A stretch of DNA of 64,000 bases from Nostoc piscinale CENA21 (lineage in GTDB: Bacteria; Cyanobacteriota; Cyanobacteriia; Cyanobacteriales; Nostocaceae): the NCBI RefSeq assembly GCF_001298445.1, contig NZ_CP012036.1, positions 3,067,351-3,131,350 on the forward strand. Direction: 5' to 3'. Shown here in pieces: positions 8,997 through 18,832 of this stretch. The notes beneath the pieces are model-generated. The model saw only the letters and a program-made list of their open reading frames with translations, did no database searches and was not told where the DNA came from. Numbering within the stretch: the stretch's first letter is position 1; each line of letters starts with the position of its first letter. The translations under genes were made by a program, and so were the position numbers.

Positions 8997-9980
8997 ATGA
9001 TTCAATTCCGTATTCAGCCAGACAGCGAAATTCCCGCTTCTACCCAATTATTTAATCAAATCCGGTTTGCGATCGCATCTCGCCAATATCCACCTGCTTA
9101 CAAATTGCCCAGCACAAGGGCATTAGCCATGCAAACTGGGTTACACCGCAACACTATTAGTAAAGTTTATCGACAGTTAGAAGATGAAGGTTTAGTAGAA
9201 AGTCTGGCTGGTTCAGGAATTTATGTCCGCGCTCAAGGTCACGAGGGCGGTAGTAGATTACAATCACCCATTCTCCAACAACACCCCGAAGCATACAAAG
9301 TCGTACAGCAAGCCCTTGACCAACTCCTTGCCCAAGGCTGTTCTCTCAGTCAAGCCCGTGAGCTATTTTTAGCAGAGATGGATTGGCGTTTGCGTTGTAG
9401 CGCCCAAGTACTAGTTGCAGTTCCTTCTCAAGATATTGGTGCTGGGGAATTGATGGTATATGAATTAGAGCAATCACTCAAAATTCCCATCCAGCTCATT
9501 CCAATGGAAGAATTAGCAGCTGTGTTGGATAAAACTAACTCGGCTACAGTCGTTACCAGTCGCTATTTTATTGGTGAAGTCGAACAAATTGCCGCGCCAA
9601 AAGCAGTGCGAGTCATTCCTTTAGATATCTATGACTACAGTAAAGAACTGAATTTAGTTAAAAATTTGCCCAAGGATAATTGTATCGGCATCGTCAGCCT
9701 GAGTACAGGTATTGCTCGTGCGGCTGAAGTTATCTTGCACGGTTTACGCGGTGATGAACTGCTAGTGATGACTGCACAACCAAAAGATGCTTATAAACTT
9801 CAGGCAATTGTTAAGCGGGCTGAAGTTATTATCAGTGATGTCGCCAGTTTTCGGGCAGTACAATTAGCAGTGCAAGCGGCGGCTGAAGATATTATTCGAC
9901 CACCAAAATTAATGAAGGTAGAAAATTATATTGGGTTGAATTCAATTAACTTACTAAAACGCGAGTTAGGTTTAAGTTAA
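8997..9980 (+). CDS. plmA: GntR-family transcriptional regulator PlmA
   Basis: About 327 residues from the ATG at 8997. I prefer this to the GTG at 8970 because RBS tcaggag sits 8 nt before it. An N-terminal GntR winged helix (about 1-75, with LPSTRALAMQTGLHRNTISK) is followed by a cyanobacteria-specific C-terminal domain. The sequence looks like PlmA, the YtrA-related GntR protein conserved in cyanobacteria that interacts with PII and PipX and was first linked to plasmid maintenance in Anabaena. It is monocistronic here. Confidence 0.75.
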   Translation: MIQFRIQPDSEIPASTQLFNQIRFAIASRQYPPAYKLPSTRALAMQTGLHRNTISKVYRQLEDEGLVESLAGSGIYVRAQGHEGGSRLQSPILQQHPEAYKVVQQALDQLLAQGCSLSQARELFLAEMDWRLRCSAQVLVAVPSQDIGAGELMVYELEQSLKIPIQLIPMEELAAVLDKTNSATVVTSRYFIGEVEQIAAPKAVRVIPLDIYDYSKELNLVKNLPKDNCIGIVSLSTGIARAAEVILHGLRGDELLVMTAQPKDAYKLQAIVKRAEVIISDVASFRAVQLAVQAAAEDIIRPPKLMKVENYIGLNSINLLKRELGLS

Positions 9981-10056
9981 TCAGCAACCCTGACACAATA
10001 GCTCAGACCAATTAGTTGATGAAGAATTAAAATAGTAACTATTTGGAGGTGTGGCG

Positions 10057-10845
10057 ATGGCTTCACCATTTCCAGGGATGAACCCGTATTTAGAAAATCC
10101 GCTATTTTGGTCGGAAGTTCACAACCTATTAATTGCGGCAATTTTCCGCATATTAAATCCTCAACTGCGTCCTAAATATAAAGTTGCTATAGAAAAGCGA
10201 GTCTATCAAACAATTGATGAAGATTCATTGTTAGTTGGAATTGCTGATGTCTCAGTGCAGAGTACAACACAAAAATCATCAGCAGAACCAGCTACCTTAA
10301 CTATAAAATCACCCTCTGTTGAAGCTGTGACAGTTGATGTCGCTATGCCAGAAACTGTCAAAGAAACTTACTTAGAAGTGCGAGATATAACAACCCAAGA
10401 AGTTGTCACCACAATTGAAATGTTATTGCCAAAAAATAAATGTCCAGGGGAAGGCAGAAGTGCCTATATAAAAAAGCGGTTACAGGTTTTAGGCAGTTAC
10501 ACTAATTTGGTAGAAATTGATTTTCTGCGGGATGGTAAATCAATCCAGCCACTCCAAAATAATCTTCAAACTGACTATAGAATTTTAGTCAGTCGTGCGG
10601 CAACACGTCCAAAGGCTGATTTATACCCATTTAATTTACCAAATCCTATACCTGCTTTTCTCTTACCTCTACGTGAAGGTGATACAGAACCATTACTCGA
10701 TTTACAAACATTAATTAATCAACTCTATGAAGAAGGTAACTATGATTTGGTAATTGACTATACTCAACAACCATTACCTCCAATTTCAGCAGAGAATTTA
10801 GCTTGGATAGATGCAATTCTGAAAGAGCAGGGATTAAGGCATTGA
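10057..10845 (+). CDS. DUF4058 family protein
   Basis: 262 residues. The start FPGMNPYLENPLFWSEVHN is diagnostic of DUF4058, a family expanded in filamentous cyanobacteria and related to the PD-(D/E)XK-type Uma2/DUF820 group by lifestyle rather than proven fold. The ATG at 10057 is chosen over GTG 10051 because ggaggt (10045-10050) ends 6 nt upstream. The gene is a stand-alone unit with no known function. Confidence 0.8.
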   Translation: MASPFPGMNPYLENPLFWSEVHNLLIAAIFRILNPQLRPKYKVAIEKRVYQTIDEDSLLVGIADVSVQSTTQKSSAEPATLTIKSPSVEAVTVDVAMPETVKETYLEVRDITTQEVVTTIEMLLPKNKCPGEGRSAYIKKRLQVLGSYTNLVEIDFLRDGKSIQPLQNNLQTDYRILVSRAATRPKADLYPFNLPNPIPAFLLPLREGDTEPLLDLQTLINQLYEEGNYDLVIDYTQQPLPPISAENLAWIDAILKEQGLRH

Positions 10846-10946
10846 AATAAATTCGCGGTTTGAGTAAACCCACAGATAGAAGAGGGATGTTACAAGATAA
10901 GGGGACAATGGGATAGGCAGACACACTTAACAAAAGCCCAAGGATT

Positions 10947-11621
10947 ATGTTTGTAGAAATGCACCCTTATATTGGCCTGATAGAAGCAATCAAGCAACGT
11001 AGAGCCGCTAGAGCTTTTAAGAGCGATCGCATTCCCGAAGTCATTTTACAAGAAATACTGGAATTAGCAGCCCAAGCACCATCAGGCTTTAACCTCCAAC
11101 CTTGGCGATTTATTGTTGTTAAAAGCCAACAAAACAAAGAAAAACTGCAAGCTTGTGCATTTAACCAACGCCAAATAAGCGAAGCACCAGTTGTGTTAAT
11201 TTGTTGTGGTGATAGACGTGCCGCAGAGATGGCAAATATCACTTCTGTCATCCATCTTGGAGATGATCAAGGCATTATGACCCCCAGTTATGCCAGCTAT
11301 ATGCGTTCTAGCATTCCTGAATTTTTCCGCAATCACCCCAGTTTTGACACAATGGAAGCCTGGACTAACCGCCATACAATGTTAGCAGTCGCTTATATGA
11401 TGATTGTCGCCAAAAGCTTTGGTGTAGATAGCAGCCCAATGGAAGGGTTTGTCAGCACTCAAGTTAAACAAGCATTTCAAATTCCAGACGAAGTAGATAT
11501 ATGCTGTTTACTAGCTCTTGGCTATGCAACTGAACCCTTCAAATCTTATGGCGGACGCTTCTCCACTAACCAAGTTTGTTTCAGCGAAACCTATGGCGAA
11601 CCTTTTGAGGTCGATGGTTAG
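10947..11621 (+). CDS. Nitroreductase family protein (FMN-dependent oxidoreductase)
   Basis: 224 residues with the nitroreductase fold signatures. Residues 13-25 (AIKQRRAARAFKS) begin the FMN phosphate-binding region, AAQAPSGFNLQPWRFIVV is the classic cofactor-contacting segment, and a C-terminal G-[YF]-A motif (LALGYATEP) is present. It is likely a cytosolic NAD(P)H-dependent flavoenzyme; the substrate cannot be told from sequence. ATG 10947 or ATG 10959 could be the start. Confidence 0.82.
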   Translation: MFVEMHPYIGLIEAIKQRRAARAFKSDRIPEVILQEILELAAQAPSGFNLQPWRFIVVKSQQNKEKLQACAFNQRQISEAPVVLICCGDRRAAEMANITSVIHLGDDQGIMTPSYASYMRSSIPEFFRNHPSFDTMEAWTNRHTMLAVAYMMIVAKSFGVDSSPMEGFVSTQVKQAFQIPDEVDICCLLALGYATEPFKSYGGRFSTNQVCFSETYGEPFEVDG

Positions 11622-11844
11622 TGTAGTTTATACAAAAATAATAGACAGAAAGATTAATCTATAGATTTATGAAAGAAAACCTCAAAATTGGTTTAAAGCA
11701 AATTACTCTCAGAAAAGCGAGAAGAAATTCTCAATATCAGTATTTTTTCAAGATATTAAAAAGCGATCGCCTCTTGATTTTCTCACTTCAATCACCAAGC
11801 GATCGCTCTTAACTTTAATAATGACTCTTCAAAACTCTTATTCC

Positions 11845-11920
11845 TCCGTGTTCTCTGTGCGACGGACACTTTGCTCAAGTCGGGAAACCCGCCCACGCAA
11901 GTGTCCTCCTCTGTGGTTCG
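11845..11920. repeat. Nested palindromic repeat inserted in a dispersed intergenic repeat
   Basis: An outer repeat of the ctccgtgttctctgtg...ctctgtggttcg type, common in Nostocales spacers, is interrupted by a 43-nt imperfect palindrome (11864-11906). The palindrome has ends ggacactt/aagtgtcc and core gggaaaccc. A related palindrome occurs at 12977-13016. The rest of the 11622-11928 spacer holds two HIP1 octamers and no gene. Confidence 0.6.
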
Positions 11921-11928
11921 ATAAATAT

Positions 11929-12837
11929 TTACACAATTGAAGGAATTTGCAAAAACTCTCGCACCCGTTGTAAATAAGTCGGCGCATCTTCCAACATGGG
12001 GAAATGTGCTGTATTAGGAATTAAAGCAAACTCAACTTTGTCATTCATTGCTGCTGCTTGTCTTCCCATTGCGGCGGGAATAATTTGGTCATACTCACCC
12101 GCAATTAGCAGCGTTGACACTGTTAATTTAGCAAACTCTTGTGGCATTAATTCAGATTGTGCTTTACTTACAGATGTAAAAATTGTACCTAAAGCAGCAT
12201 CATAATCTGCATCTAAAAAATCTTGTAAAAAAGCCTGACGTTCAGCTTTTGGTATGGAGCGATGTAAAAATCTCGCCATAAACATCCTGTCAACAAATGG
12301 AATTTTACCTAACCATTTGGGACGGAATTTCACTACATAACCGCCAAATTTATGAAAGGCTGTAAAAGCTTTTTCATCATATTCAAAAATCCCACTACAA
12401 GTTAAAATTCCTCGCTCTACTTTTTGGGGATAGCGGTTAAAAAACAAAGTTGCAACGGACGCACCCATTGAATGAGCTTGGATGTAAACACGCCCAAGAT
12501 GCAACTCATCTAAAAGTGCTGCTAAATCATCAGCATATTCTTCCAATTCGTAGGTTAATTCTTGAATTGCTGCTGATGTTTCTTGACTGGACTGGGAAGT
12601 AGCAACAGACTCACTGGCGGGGACTATAGTTGGTTTACCACCAGAACGCCCAAACCCGCGCATATCATAAAGTAAACAATCAAATTGGTCTGATAAAGCT
12701 TCCGCAGTGCTTTTCCAATATCTAGCTGAACCAGCCCAACCGTGAACGAACACCATCACGGGTTTGTTCACAGCAGCAGATGATTGTTTCACCCACTCGT
12801 AGTAATGTTCAACGCCACGAACGTCAATATAAGGCAT
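11929..12837 (-). CDS. Alpha/beta fold hydrolase
   Basis: 302 residues with an alpha/beta-hydrolase core. The oxyanion region is FVHGWAGSARYW, the nucleophile elbow is AHSMGAS (Ser nucleophile), the acid is in AGEYDQIIP and the catalytic His is in NTAHFPM near the C-terminus. No signal peptide. A low-complexity insert (about 78-92, Ser/Gln/Thr-rich) sits before the elbow. The substrate is unknown. The gene is isolated and convergent with the nitroreductase. Confidence 0.82.
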   Translation of the reverse strand: MPYIDVRGVEHYYEWVKQSSAAVNKPVMVFVHGWAGSARYWKSTAEALSDQFDCLLYDMRGFGRSGGKPTIVPASESVATSQSSQETSAAIQELTYELEEYADDLAALLDELHLGRVYIQAHSMGASVATLFFNRYPQKVERGILTCSGIFEYDEKAFTAFHKFGGYVVKFRPKWLGKIPFVDRMFMARFLHRSIPKAERQAFLQDFLDADYDAALGTIFTSVSKAQSELMPQEFAKLTVSTLLIAGEYDQIIPAAMGRQAAAMNDKVEFALIPNTAHFPMLEDAPTYLQRVREFLQIPSIV

Positions 12838-12863
12838 TTTTGAGAGTTAGCATCTAAAAGATA

Positions 12864-13035
12864 AAAGTTAGGAGTTTTGAGTTTGTAATTAATTCCTCAC
12901 TCTAAACTCCTCTTTCCTAACTTTAATCAATACTCAGCACTCAGCGAGAAGTTGCGTGCGGAGAGAACTTGCGTGCGCGGGTTCCCCGCGTTGAGCAAAG
13001 TTCGGAGGGTTCCCCTCGTTGAGCAAACTTCGGTG
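12864..13035. repeat. Terminator-like inverted repeat and palindromic repeats between clpX and the hydrolase
   Basis: aaagttaggag at 12864-12874 pairs with the cctaacttt region at 12917-12925, giving a stem downstream of clpX on the minus strand. Next come ctcagcact-type repeats and a cluster of palindromes with gaactt/aagttc ends and a gcgggttccccgc core (12977-13016), in a run of nested copies. No gene is seen. Confidence 0.5.
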
Positions 13036-13055
13036 ACTCAGCACTTAGCACTAAT

Positions 13056-14396
13056 TTACGCTGATTCTGGTTTTGGTAGTGAAGATGGATGTACTATCAG
13101 TTCGGCGGTAGAGCGTTTCTCGACCATTTCTCGCGTTACTGTGCAGCGAGTCACGTCTTTACGAGATGGTAACTCGTACATCACATCTAGCATTAGTTCT
13201 TCTACAATACCCCGCAATGCTCTTGCACCCGTTTTGCGGCGGTAGGCTTCTTGAGCGATCGCTCGCAAGGCATCCTGTTTAAAATCTAATTGGACGTTAT
13301 CCATCTTCAGCAGTTTTTGGTATTGTTTCACCAAAGCACTGCGCGGTTGAGTCAAAATTGCCATCAGGGCTTCTTCATCCAGAGGATCTACCACTGCTAC
13401 CATTGGTATCCGCCCGATAAATTCGGGAATCATCCCAAATTTCACCAAATCATCTGGTTCTAAATTCCTGAGAACATCGGCGGTGCGTTTTTCTTTTGAT
13501 TGTCCTTCGCCTGGTTGCACAAAGCCAATTGACTTTTTACCTGCTCTCTGCTCAACAACCTTTTCTAAGCCAACAAATGCACCACCACAGATAAACAGAA
13601 TATTACTGGTATCGATTTGGATGCAGTCTTGATACGGATGTTTTCTGCCGCCTTGGGGTGGTACGTTGGCGATCGTACCTTCTAGCATTTTCAGTAATGC
13701 TTGTTGTACGCCTTCACCAGAAACATCCCGTGTAATTGAGGGATTTTCACTCTTGCGGGCAATTTTATCAATTTCATCAATGTAGATAATTCCGCGCTGT
13801 GCTTCTTCTACATCCAAGTCTGCTACTTGCAACAGCCGCAGCAAGATGTTTTCCACATCTTCACCGACGTAGCCCGCTTCTGTTAATGTGGTAGCATCCG
13901 CCACGGCAAAAGGTACGTCTAAAATCTTAGCTAGAGTTTGTGCTAACAGGGTTTTGCCGCAACCAGTCGGGCCAATTAACAAAATGTTAGATTTCTGTAG
14001 CTCTACTGAATCATCTGCTCCGTTTTTGCCACTGCCTTTAGACTGCAAGATTGCCAGCCGCTTGTAGTGGTTGTAAACTGCGACTGATAAAACTTTTTTG
14101 GCTTCGTCTTGGCCAATGACATGCTCATCGAGATACTTTTTAATCTCTCTGGGTTTTGGTATCTGATTAAACGAGAGATTAGCAGAACGATTCCGACGTT
14201 TTTGAGGTGCTTCAGACTTTGGTGCTGGTTGTGGCGCTACACCATTGGTGTCCAGTAACTCCTCATCTAGTATTTCATTACACAAGTCAACGCACTCGTC
14301 GCAGATGTAAACTCCCGGCCCTGCGATCAACTTACGCACCTGCTCTTGAGACTTGCCACAAAACGAACATTTTAAATGGGAGTCGTACTTAGACAT
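13056..14396 (-). CDS. clpX: ATP-dependent Clp protease ATP-binding subunit ClpX
   Basis: 446 residues. The N-terminal C4 zinc-binding domain uses Cys10, Cys13, Cys32 and Cys35. AAA+ core: Walker A GPTGCGKT (142-149), Walker B IIYIDEIDK (203-211), then the pore and sensor regions and a C-terminal small domain. A hexamer unfolds substrates and threads them into ClpP in the cytosol. The gene starts 9 bp after clpP, in the conserved tig-clpP-clpX order. A lysine-poor, Pro/Ala-rich insert (52-70) follows the zinc domain, as usual in cyanobacteria. Confidence 0.98.
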   Translation of the reverse strand: MSKYDSHLKCSFCGKSQEQVRKLIAGPGVYICDECVDLCNEILDEELLDTNGVAPQPAPKSEAPQKRRNRSANLSFNQIPKPREIKKYLDEHVIGQDEAKKVLSVAVYNHYKRLAILQSKGSGKNGADDSVELQKSNILLIGPTGCGKTLLAQTLAKILDVPFAVADATTLTEAGYVGEDVENILLRLLQVADLDVEEAQRGIIYIDEIDKIARKSENPSITRDVSGEGVQQALLKMLEGTIANVPPQGGRKHPYQDCIQIDTSNILFICGGAFVGLEKVVEQRAGKKSIGFVQPGEGQSKEKRTADVLRNLEPDDLVKFGMIPEFIGRIPMVAVVDPLDEEALMAILTQPRSALVKQYQKLLKMDNVQLDFKQDALRAIAQEAYRRKTGARALRGIVEELMLDVMYELPSRKDVTRCTVTREMVEKRSTAELIVHPSSLPKPESA

Positions 14397-14405
14397 ACCA
14401 GCCTC

Positions 14406-15104
14406 TTATTTCAGAATGGTGACGTTTTCCCCAGCTGTGGGAAGATTTTGTCGGGAGATAACCTGATCAATCAAACCGTAATTTTTAGCTTCTTCTGCCG
14501 ACATGAAAAAGTCGCGGTCTGTATCTGCTTCGATTCTCTCTAGAGGTTGACCAGTATGATGAGCCAATAACTGATTCAACTGTGCCTTGATATAAAGAAT
14601 TTCTCTGGCTTGAATTTCTATATCAATGGCTTGACCTTGAGCGCCACCTAGAGGTTGATGGATCATAATTCGAGAGTCAGGTAAAGACATCCGCTTACCT
14701 GCGGTTCCAGCCGCTAACAAAAATGCGCCCATGCTTGCAGCTAATCCAAAACAGATCGTCACAACATCAGGACGGATTTGTTGGATTGTATCATAAATTG
14801 CCATTCCTGCGTAGACGGAACCACCAGGAGAATTTATGTACAGTTGAATGTCTTTTTCTGGGTCTTCGGAATCTAAGAATAGCAACTGCGCCACGATGGA
14901 ATTAGCAACGGTATCATCGATGGCTGTTCCTAGAAAAATAATGCGCTCTCTTAATAGGCGGGAGTAGATATCAAATGCTCTTTCTCCCATACCCGACTGC
15001 TCTACCACAGTTGGCACAATGCTGTTAGGGCCATTTAGATGGGAGTTAATAGCTAGGTGACTGGAACTGATGATGGGGTAATTTCCCGACTGCGATAAAA
15101 GCAT
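14406..15104 (-). CDS. clpP: ATP-dependent Clp protease proteolytic subunit ClpP
   Basis: 232 residues with the serine-protease triad Ser124 (GLAASMGAF), His149 (RIMIHQPLGG) and Asp198 (TDRDFFMSA). It forms heptameric rings that degrade substrates delivered by ClpX. The partner position next to clpX corresponds to ClpP2 of other cyanobacteria. The N-terminus is about 35 residues longer than E. coli mature ClpP. No clear Shine-Dalgarno precedes the ATG at 15104, so a later start, for example before MGERAFDIY, is possible. Confidence 0.96.
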   Translation of the reverse strand: MLLSQSGNYPIISSSHLAINSHLNGPNSIVPTVVEQSGMGERAFDIYSRLLRERIIFLGTAIDDTVANSIVAQLLFLDSEDPEKDIQLYINSPGGSVYAGMAIYDTIQQIRPDVVTICFGLAASMGAFLLAAGTAGKRMSLPDSRIMIHQPLGGAQGQAIDIEIQAREILYIKAQLNQLLAHHTGQPLERIEADTDRDFFMSAEEAKNYGLIDQVISRQNLPTAGENVTILK

Positions 15105-15592
15105 AGGAGAATATCTGAGAACTAATAGGACTTAGCTTAAGGCAGCGATCGCTGCTTTTTTCGCGGATGAGATTTTGATTTGAGCTATGTGTTAACCATT
15201 ATGCCTCATCCAGATTTTTCTCGTGTAACACAGTATCAAGCTCAGGTTGTTACAGGTAAAGAATTTTGTCTAAAATACCAGCAATATTAAGCCTCCCTTA
15301 AATGTTGACCACCGAGTGCTGAGTAATAATTTTTCACATTCCAACCAAATACTTACTACCCTAGCCTAATCTACCCAAAGCTGGAATGCGATCGCTCTAA
15401 AGTAGAGATAGCCGAAGAGGAGTTATGAGTGCTGAGTGCTGAGGAGCCAGTGCGTTGTGGTGAGCAGTCCTTTGGGCGGCTTTGCCGACTTGAAGGAACT
15501 GCGAACCCGAAGGGAGGTTTCCTCCGTTGTAGCAACTGGCGTTGCTGAGTAATATATTTTCCCCTTGCACCCTGCACCCTGCACCCTTACCC
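15105..15592. repeat. Repeat-rich tig-clpP spacer
   Basis: 488 bp without a credible gene. It contains a HIP1 octamer, gagtgctgag repeats, and a palindromic cluster (about 15440-15545) with gccagtgcgttg...caactggcg ends and an inner caagtcggcaaagccgcc-type hairpin. Three exact heptamers gcaccct lie at 15567-15587, just after the stop of tig. The spacer suggests clpP has its own promoter. Confidence 0.5.
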
Positions 15593-17017
15593 CTATCCTT
15601 CTACTGCTGATTCTGCCGTAGCTTCGCTGTTGCTTGCCTCAGTCTCAGGTGCAGTTGCTTCATCTGCTGGTTCTTCTTGGGCGTTTAAAGTACCTTCTGG
15701 GACTAATTCAACTGATGAGTTGTCTAAGAGCCAATTGAGAATTTTGTCACTCAGCAGTTCATTTTCCACCATTGAGTTGAGTTTTTCTTCGTCAATATCT
15801 TCATCAGCATACTGCTCTAACAGTTCTGTCACTCTGGCTTGGAGTTCTTCTGGGGTAACTACCAAAGATTCGCGTTTGCCGATTTCTCGCAGGGCTAAAG
15901 AACGTTTGATGCGTTCAATTGCCTCTGGGCGTGATCTCTCCCGCAATTGCGGAATAATATCTTGAGTAAACAGCTTTCTCACATCCAAACCCTGTTGCGC
16001 CAAGCGCATAGCAGTTTGAGTCAGCATTGCATCAACTTCTTGCTCAATCAAAGTCCCTGGCAAGTCAACGTCTACGTGCTTCAGTAGTTCTGCCAGTAAT
16101 GCTTCTTGCTTGTTGGTTTTGGTTTTGTCTTCAGCTTCTTTTTGATACCTATCTTCTAAAGATTTCCGCAGTTCTTCTAAGGTTTCAAAATCGCTGACTT
16201 CTTGAGCAAAATCATCATCTAATTCTGGCAGTTCTTTTTCCTTCAATTCCTTGAGGGTGACTGTAAAAATTGCTGGTTTGCCTGCTAATTCTTCGTTGAC
16301 ATAAGGATCTGGAAACTGGGCGGAGATTTCCTTGGTTTCCCCAGGATTCATCCCGACTATACCTGTGACAAAACCAGGGATAAATTTATCTTCCTGTAAC
16401 TCGACTTGAAAATCAGTCGCATCACCGCCAGGAATTGGTGTTGGTTCGGCATCAGGATCATCACCTTCGGCTTTAGCTATTACCCCTTGAAAATCTACAA
16501 CAGCCACATCACCAATTTTGGCGGCTCTACCTTCGACTGGAATTAGTGTCGCCATTTGTTGGCGTTCTTTTTCCAGGACATTATCTACCTGGGTGGGGTC
16601 ATATTTAATTTCTTCTGCTTGGGCTTGCAACCCAGTGTACTGGTTTAGGGTGACTTCCGGTTCCACATCCACAGCCACCAAGAATGTCAGGGGTTTTCCC
16701 GGTTCATAATTATTGATCAAGTCTTCAAAGGAAGAGCGCAATTGCGGCTGACCAATTGCTTGAATGTCTTCTTGTTTAACCGCTTGTTCGATGCCATCTT
16801 GAATCAATTCTTCTAAGGCGGCGGCCTTGATGCGACTTACCCCCAGGCGCTGAAGCAATATCGGTCGAGGCACTTTACCTTTACGAAACCCAGGAATATT
16901 AACAGTACTGGATAAGTTTTTAATAACTTGTTCGTAGGTTTGCTGAGTGATTTCTGGTGTAATCTCTATCTCTAGCCCGATTTGGCTGGCGGGAAGTTTC
17001 TCCTGGGTAACTTTCAT
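15593..17017 (-). CDS. tig: Trigger factor (ribosome-associated chaperone, peptidyl-prolyl isomerase)
   Basis: 474 residues. The N-terminal ribosome-binding domain holds the family signature GFRKGKVPR (about 44-52). A FKBP-type PPIase domain (about 165-250, with GDVAVVDFQG and the FPDPYVNEELAGKPAIFTV segment) follows, then a helical C-terminal chaperone domain. It binds ribosomes at the exit tunnel and guards nascent chains. The last 30 residues are acidic and Ala/Glu-rich, as in other cyanobacterial forms. It is the first gene of the minus-strand tig-clpP-clpX group. Confidence 0.97.
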   Translation of the reverse strand: MKVTQEKLPASQIGLEIEITPEITQQTYEQVIKNLSSTVNIPGFRKGKVPRPILLQRLGVSRIKAAALEELIQDGIEQAVKQEDIQAIGQPQLRSSFEDLINNYEPGKPLTFLVAVDVEPEVTLNQYTGLQAQAEEIKYDPTQVDNVLEKERQQMATLIPVEGRAAKIGDVAVVDFQGVIAKAEGDDPDAEPTPIPGGDATDFQVELQEDKFIPGFVTGIVGMNPGETKEISAQFPDPYVNEELAGKPAIFTVTLKELKEKELPELDDDFAQEVSDFETLEELRKSLEDRYQKEAEDKTKTNKQEALLAELLKHVDVDLPGTLIEQEVDAMLTQTAMRLAQQGLDVRKLFTQDIIPQLRERSRPEAIERIKRSLALREIGKRESLVVTPEELQARVTELLEQYADEDIDEEKLNSMVENELLSDKILNWLLDNSSVELVPEGTLNAQEEPADEATAPETEASNSEATAESAVEG

Positions 17018-17648
17018 GCTTCGTCTCTATTTAGTATTTTTAACTCCAAGAACACATAAGCCACAACTTAACGCTTATGCGCTTTGATATCTCTAGGTAG
17101 GAATGGCAAGTGCCTTCAGTAGATATCCAGTTTACTGCCAATGGCAAAGGACTTGACACTTTACCACAATAAATTTATCTATACACCCTCTCACCTAAAC
17201 TTGGGAGGTCTGTTTACCCAACAAGTCCCAGTTTAATATGTAGCTTGCCTTGTAGCTTGGTAGTTGACTTGTTTAGCTGAATGCCACTTGAATCATAGTA
17301 CATTGATGATCTGCCTCTATGCCTGTCATGGTGAAGGCACAACATTTGTTAACTTCCTCATCAAAAATGGTAATGGTTGATCCTGATTTGCTAGACGTTT
17401 TTTTTCTGAGCGTAATTTGTTGTAGAATAATATATACTTTTTTAGTTGGTAGAAAATTTACTGGGTAATTATAAAAAATTGTAAATTTTTCATTTATTTA
17501 TTAAGATATGTAACCCAAAAATTAACCTACCGTGATTAAAAAGCTGAATTAAAACCAAAAAATTATTCAAAATCTGCTATTGCCATTGCCAGAAATCTCA
17601 ATTCCAAAACATTACTCATCACCTCTTAAATGAAGGGAGGAAATTCAT
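17018..17648. promoter_or_regulatory. Divergent promoter region between tig and asd
   Basis: 630 bp, strongly AT-rich from 17400 on, with no ORF of interest. It must serve tig leftward and asd rightward. RBS gaagggagg (17632-17640) belongs to asd. I could not assign specific operators. Confidence 0.4.
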
Positions 17649-18692
17649 TTGTCTAAAACATATCGTGTAGCTATTTTGGGTGCGACTGGTGCTGTCGGTA
17701 CAGAGTTGCTGGAATTATTAGAAAGTCGAAATTTTCCACTGGCAGAATTAAAATTACTGGCCTCTGAGCGCAGCGCGGGGCGATCACTTAAATTTAAAGG
17801 CGAAAATTTAGTAGTAGAACCAGTCAGCGATCGCACCCTAGAAAATGTAGATTTAGTATTAGCCAGTGCTGGTGGTTCCACATCCAAAAAATGGGCTCCA
17901 GTGGCCGTTGCAAAAGGCGCAGTCGTCATTGATAACTCCAGTGCTTTTCGGATGAACCCGGAAGTGCCTTTAGTTGTGCCAGAAGTGAACCCCCAAGCCG
18001 CCGCCGCCCATCAAGGCATTATCGCCAATCCCAACTGCACGACAATTTTGATGACAGTGGCAATTTGGCCATTACATCAAATCCAACCGATAAAACGGAT
18101 TATTGCCGCCACCTATCAATCAGCCAGTGGTGCTGGTGCTAAAGCAATGGCAGAAGTTAAAACGCAAGCTGCTGCTATTCTCCAAGGACAGGAACCAGTT
18201 GCGGAAGTTCTGCCCTATCCTTTAGCATTTAACTTATTTCCTCACAACACCCCAATCAATGATTTTGGGTACTGTGAAGAAGAAATGAAAATGGTGAATG
18301 AAACGCGGAAGATTTTTGACACCCAAGAAGTTAGGATTAGTGCAACTTGTGTACGGGTTCCCGTACTTCGCGCCCATTCCGAAGCCATTAACCTAGAATT
18401 TGACACTCCATTTAGCCCAGATACCGCCAGAGAAATCTTAAGTAATGCGCCAGGGGTAAAACTAGTAGAAGATTGGCGGGCAAATCATTTCCCCATGCCC
18501 ATAGAAGCTACCGGTCGGGATGAAGTGTTAGTGGGGAGAATTCGTCAGGATATATCTCATCCCTGCGGCTTAGAACTGTGGCTTTGTGGTGATCAAATTC
18601 GCAAAGGCGCAGCTTTAAACGCCGTGCAGATTGCAGAATTATTAGTGGCAAAAAATCTGCTCAAGCCAGCAGCAGCATATATTTCTCAGTAG
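17649..18692 (+). CDS. asd: Aspartate-semialdehyde dehydrogenase
   Basis: 347 residues. NADP-binding GATGAVGTELLELLE (11-25), catalytic Cys130 in NPNCTTI, and the substrate-binding QSASGAGAKAM segment. It reduces aspartyl phosphate to aspartate semialdehyde, the branch point to lysine/diaminopimelate, threonine and methionine. The TTG start at 17649 follows RBS gaagggagg by 8 nt. The product feeds directly into the next gene, dapA. Confidence 0.96.
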   Translation: MSKTYRVAILGATGAVGTELLELLESRNFPLAELKLLASERSAGRSLKFKGENLVVEPVSDRTLENVDLVLASAGGSTSKKWAPVAVAKGAVVIDNSSAFRMNPEVPLVVPEVNPQAAAAHQGIIANPNCTTILMTVAIWPLHQIQPIKRIIAATYQSASGAGAKAMAEVKTQAAAILQGQEPVAEVLPYPLAFNLFPHNTPINDFGYCEEEMKMVNETRKIFDTQEVRISATCVRVPVLRAHSEAINLEFDTPFSPDTAREILSNAPGVKLVEDWRANHFPMPIEATGRDEVLVGRIRQDISHPCGLELWLCGDQIRKGAALNAVQIAELLVAKNLLKPAAAYISQ

Positions 18693-18832
18693 TTTTGTGT
18701 CATGAGTCCAACATCAATGACAACAAACAAATGAGTGCTTCACTCTTGAAAGTAATTGGCGAATAAGCTATTACATTATAGAAAACCACCAACATAACAA
18801 AAACCAAGCAGGTAATCAGGAGAAAAACGAGG

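Noticed and set aside
12952..13245. Plus-strand ORF overlapping the clpX 3' end
   Set aside because: Shadow of clpX plus repeat DNA.
15371..15577. 68-residue minus-strand ORF in the tig-clpP spacer
   Set aside because: Lies wholly in dispersed palindromic repeats; low-complexity Ser/Arg product.
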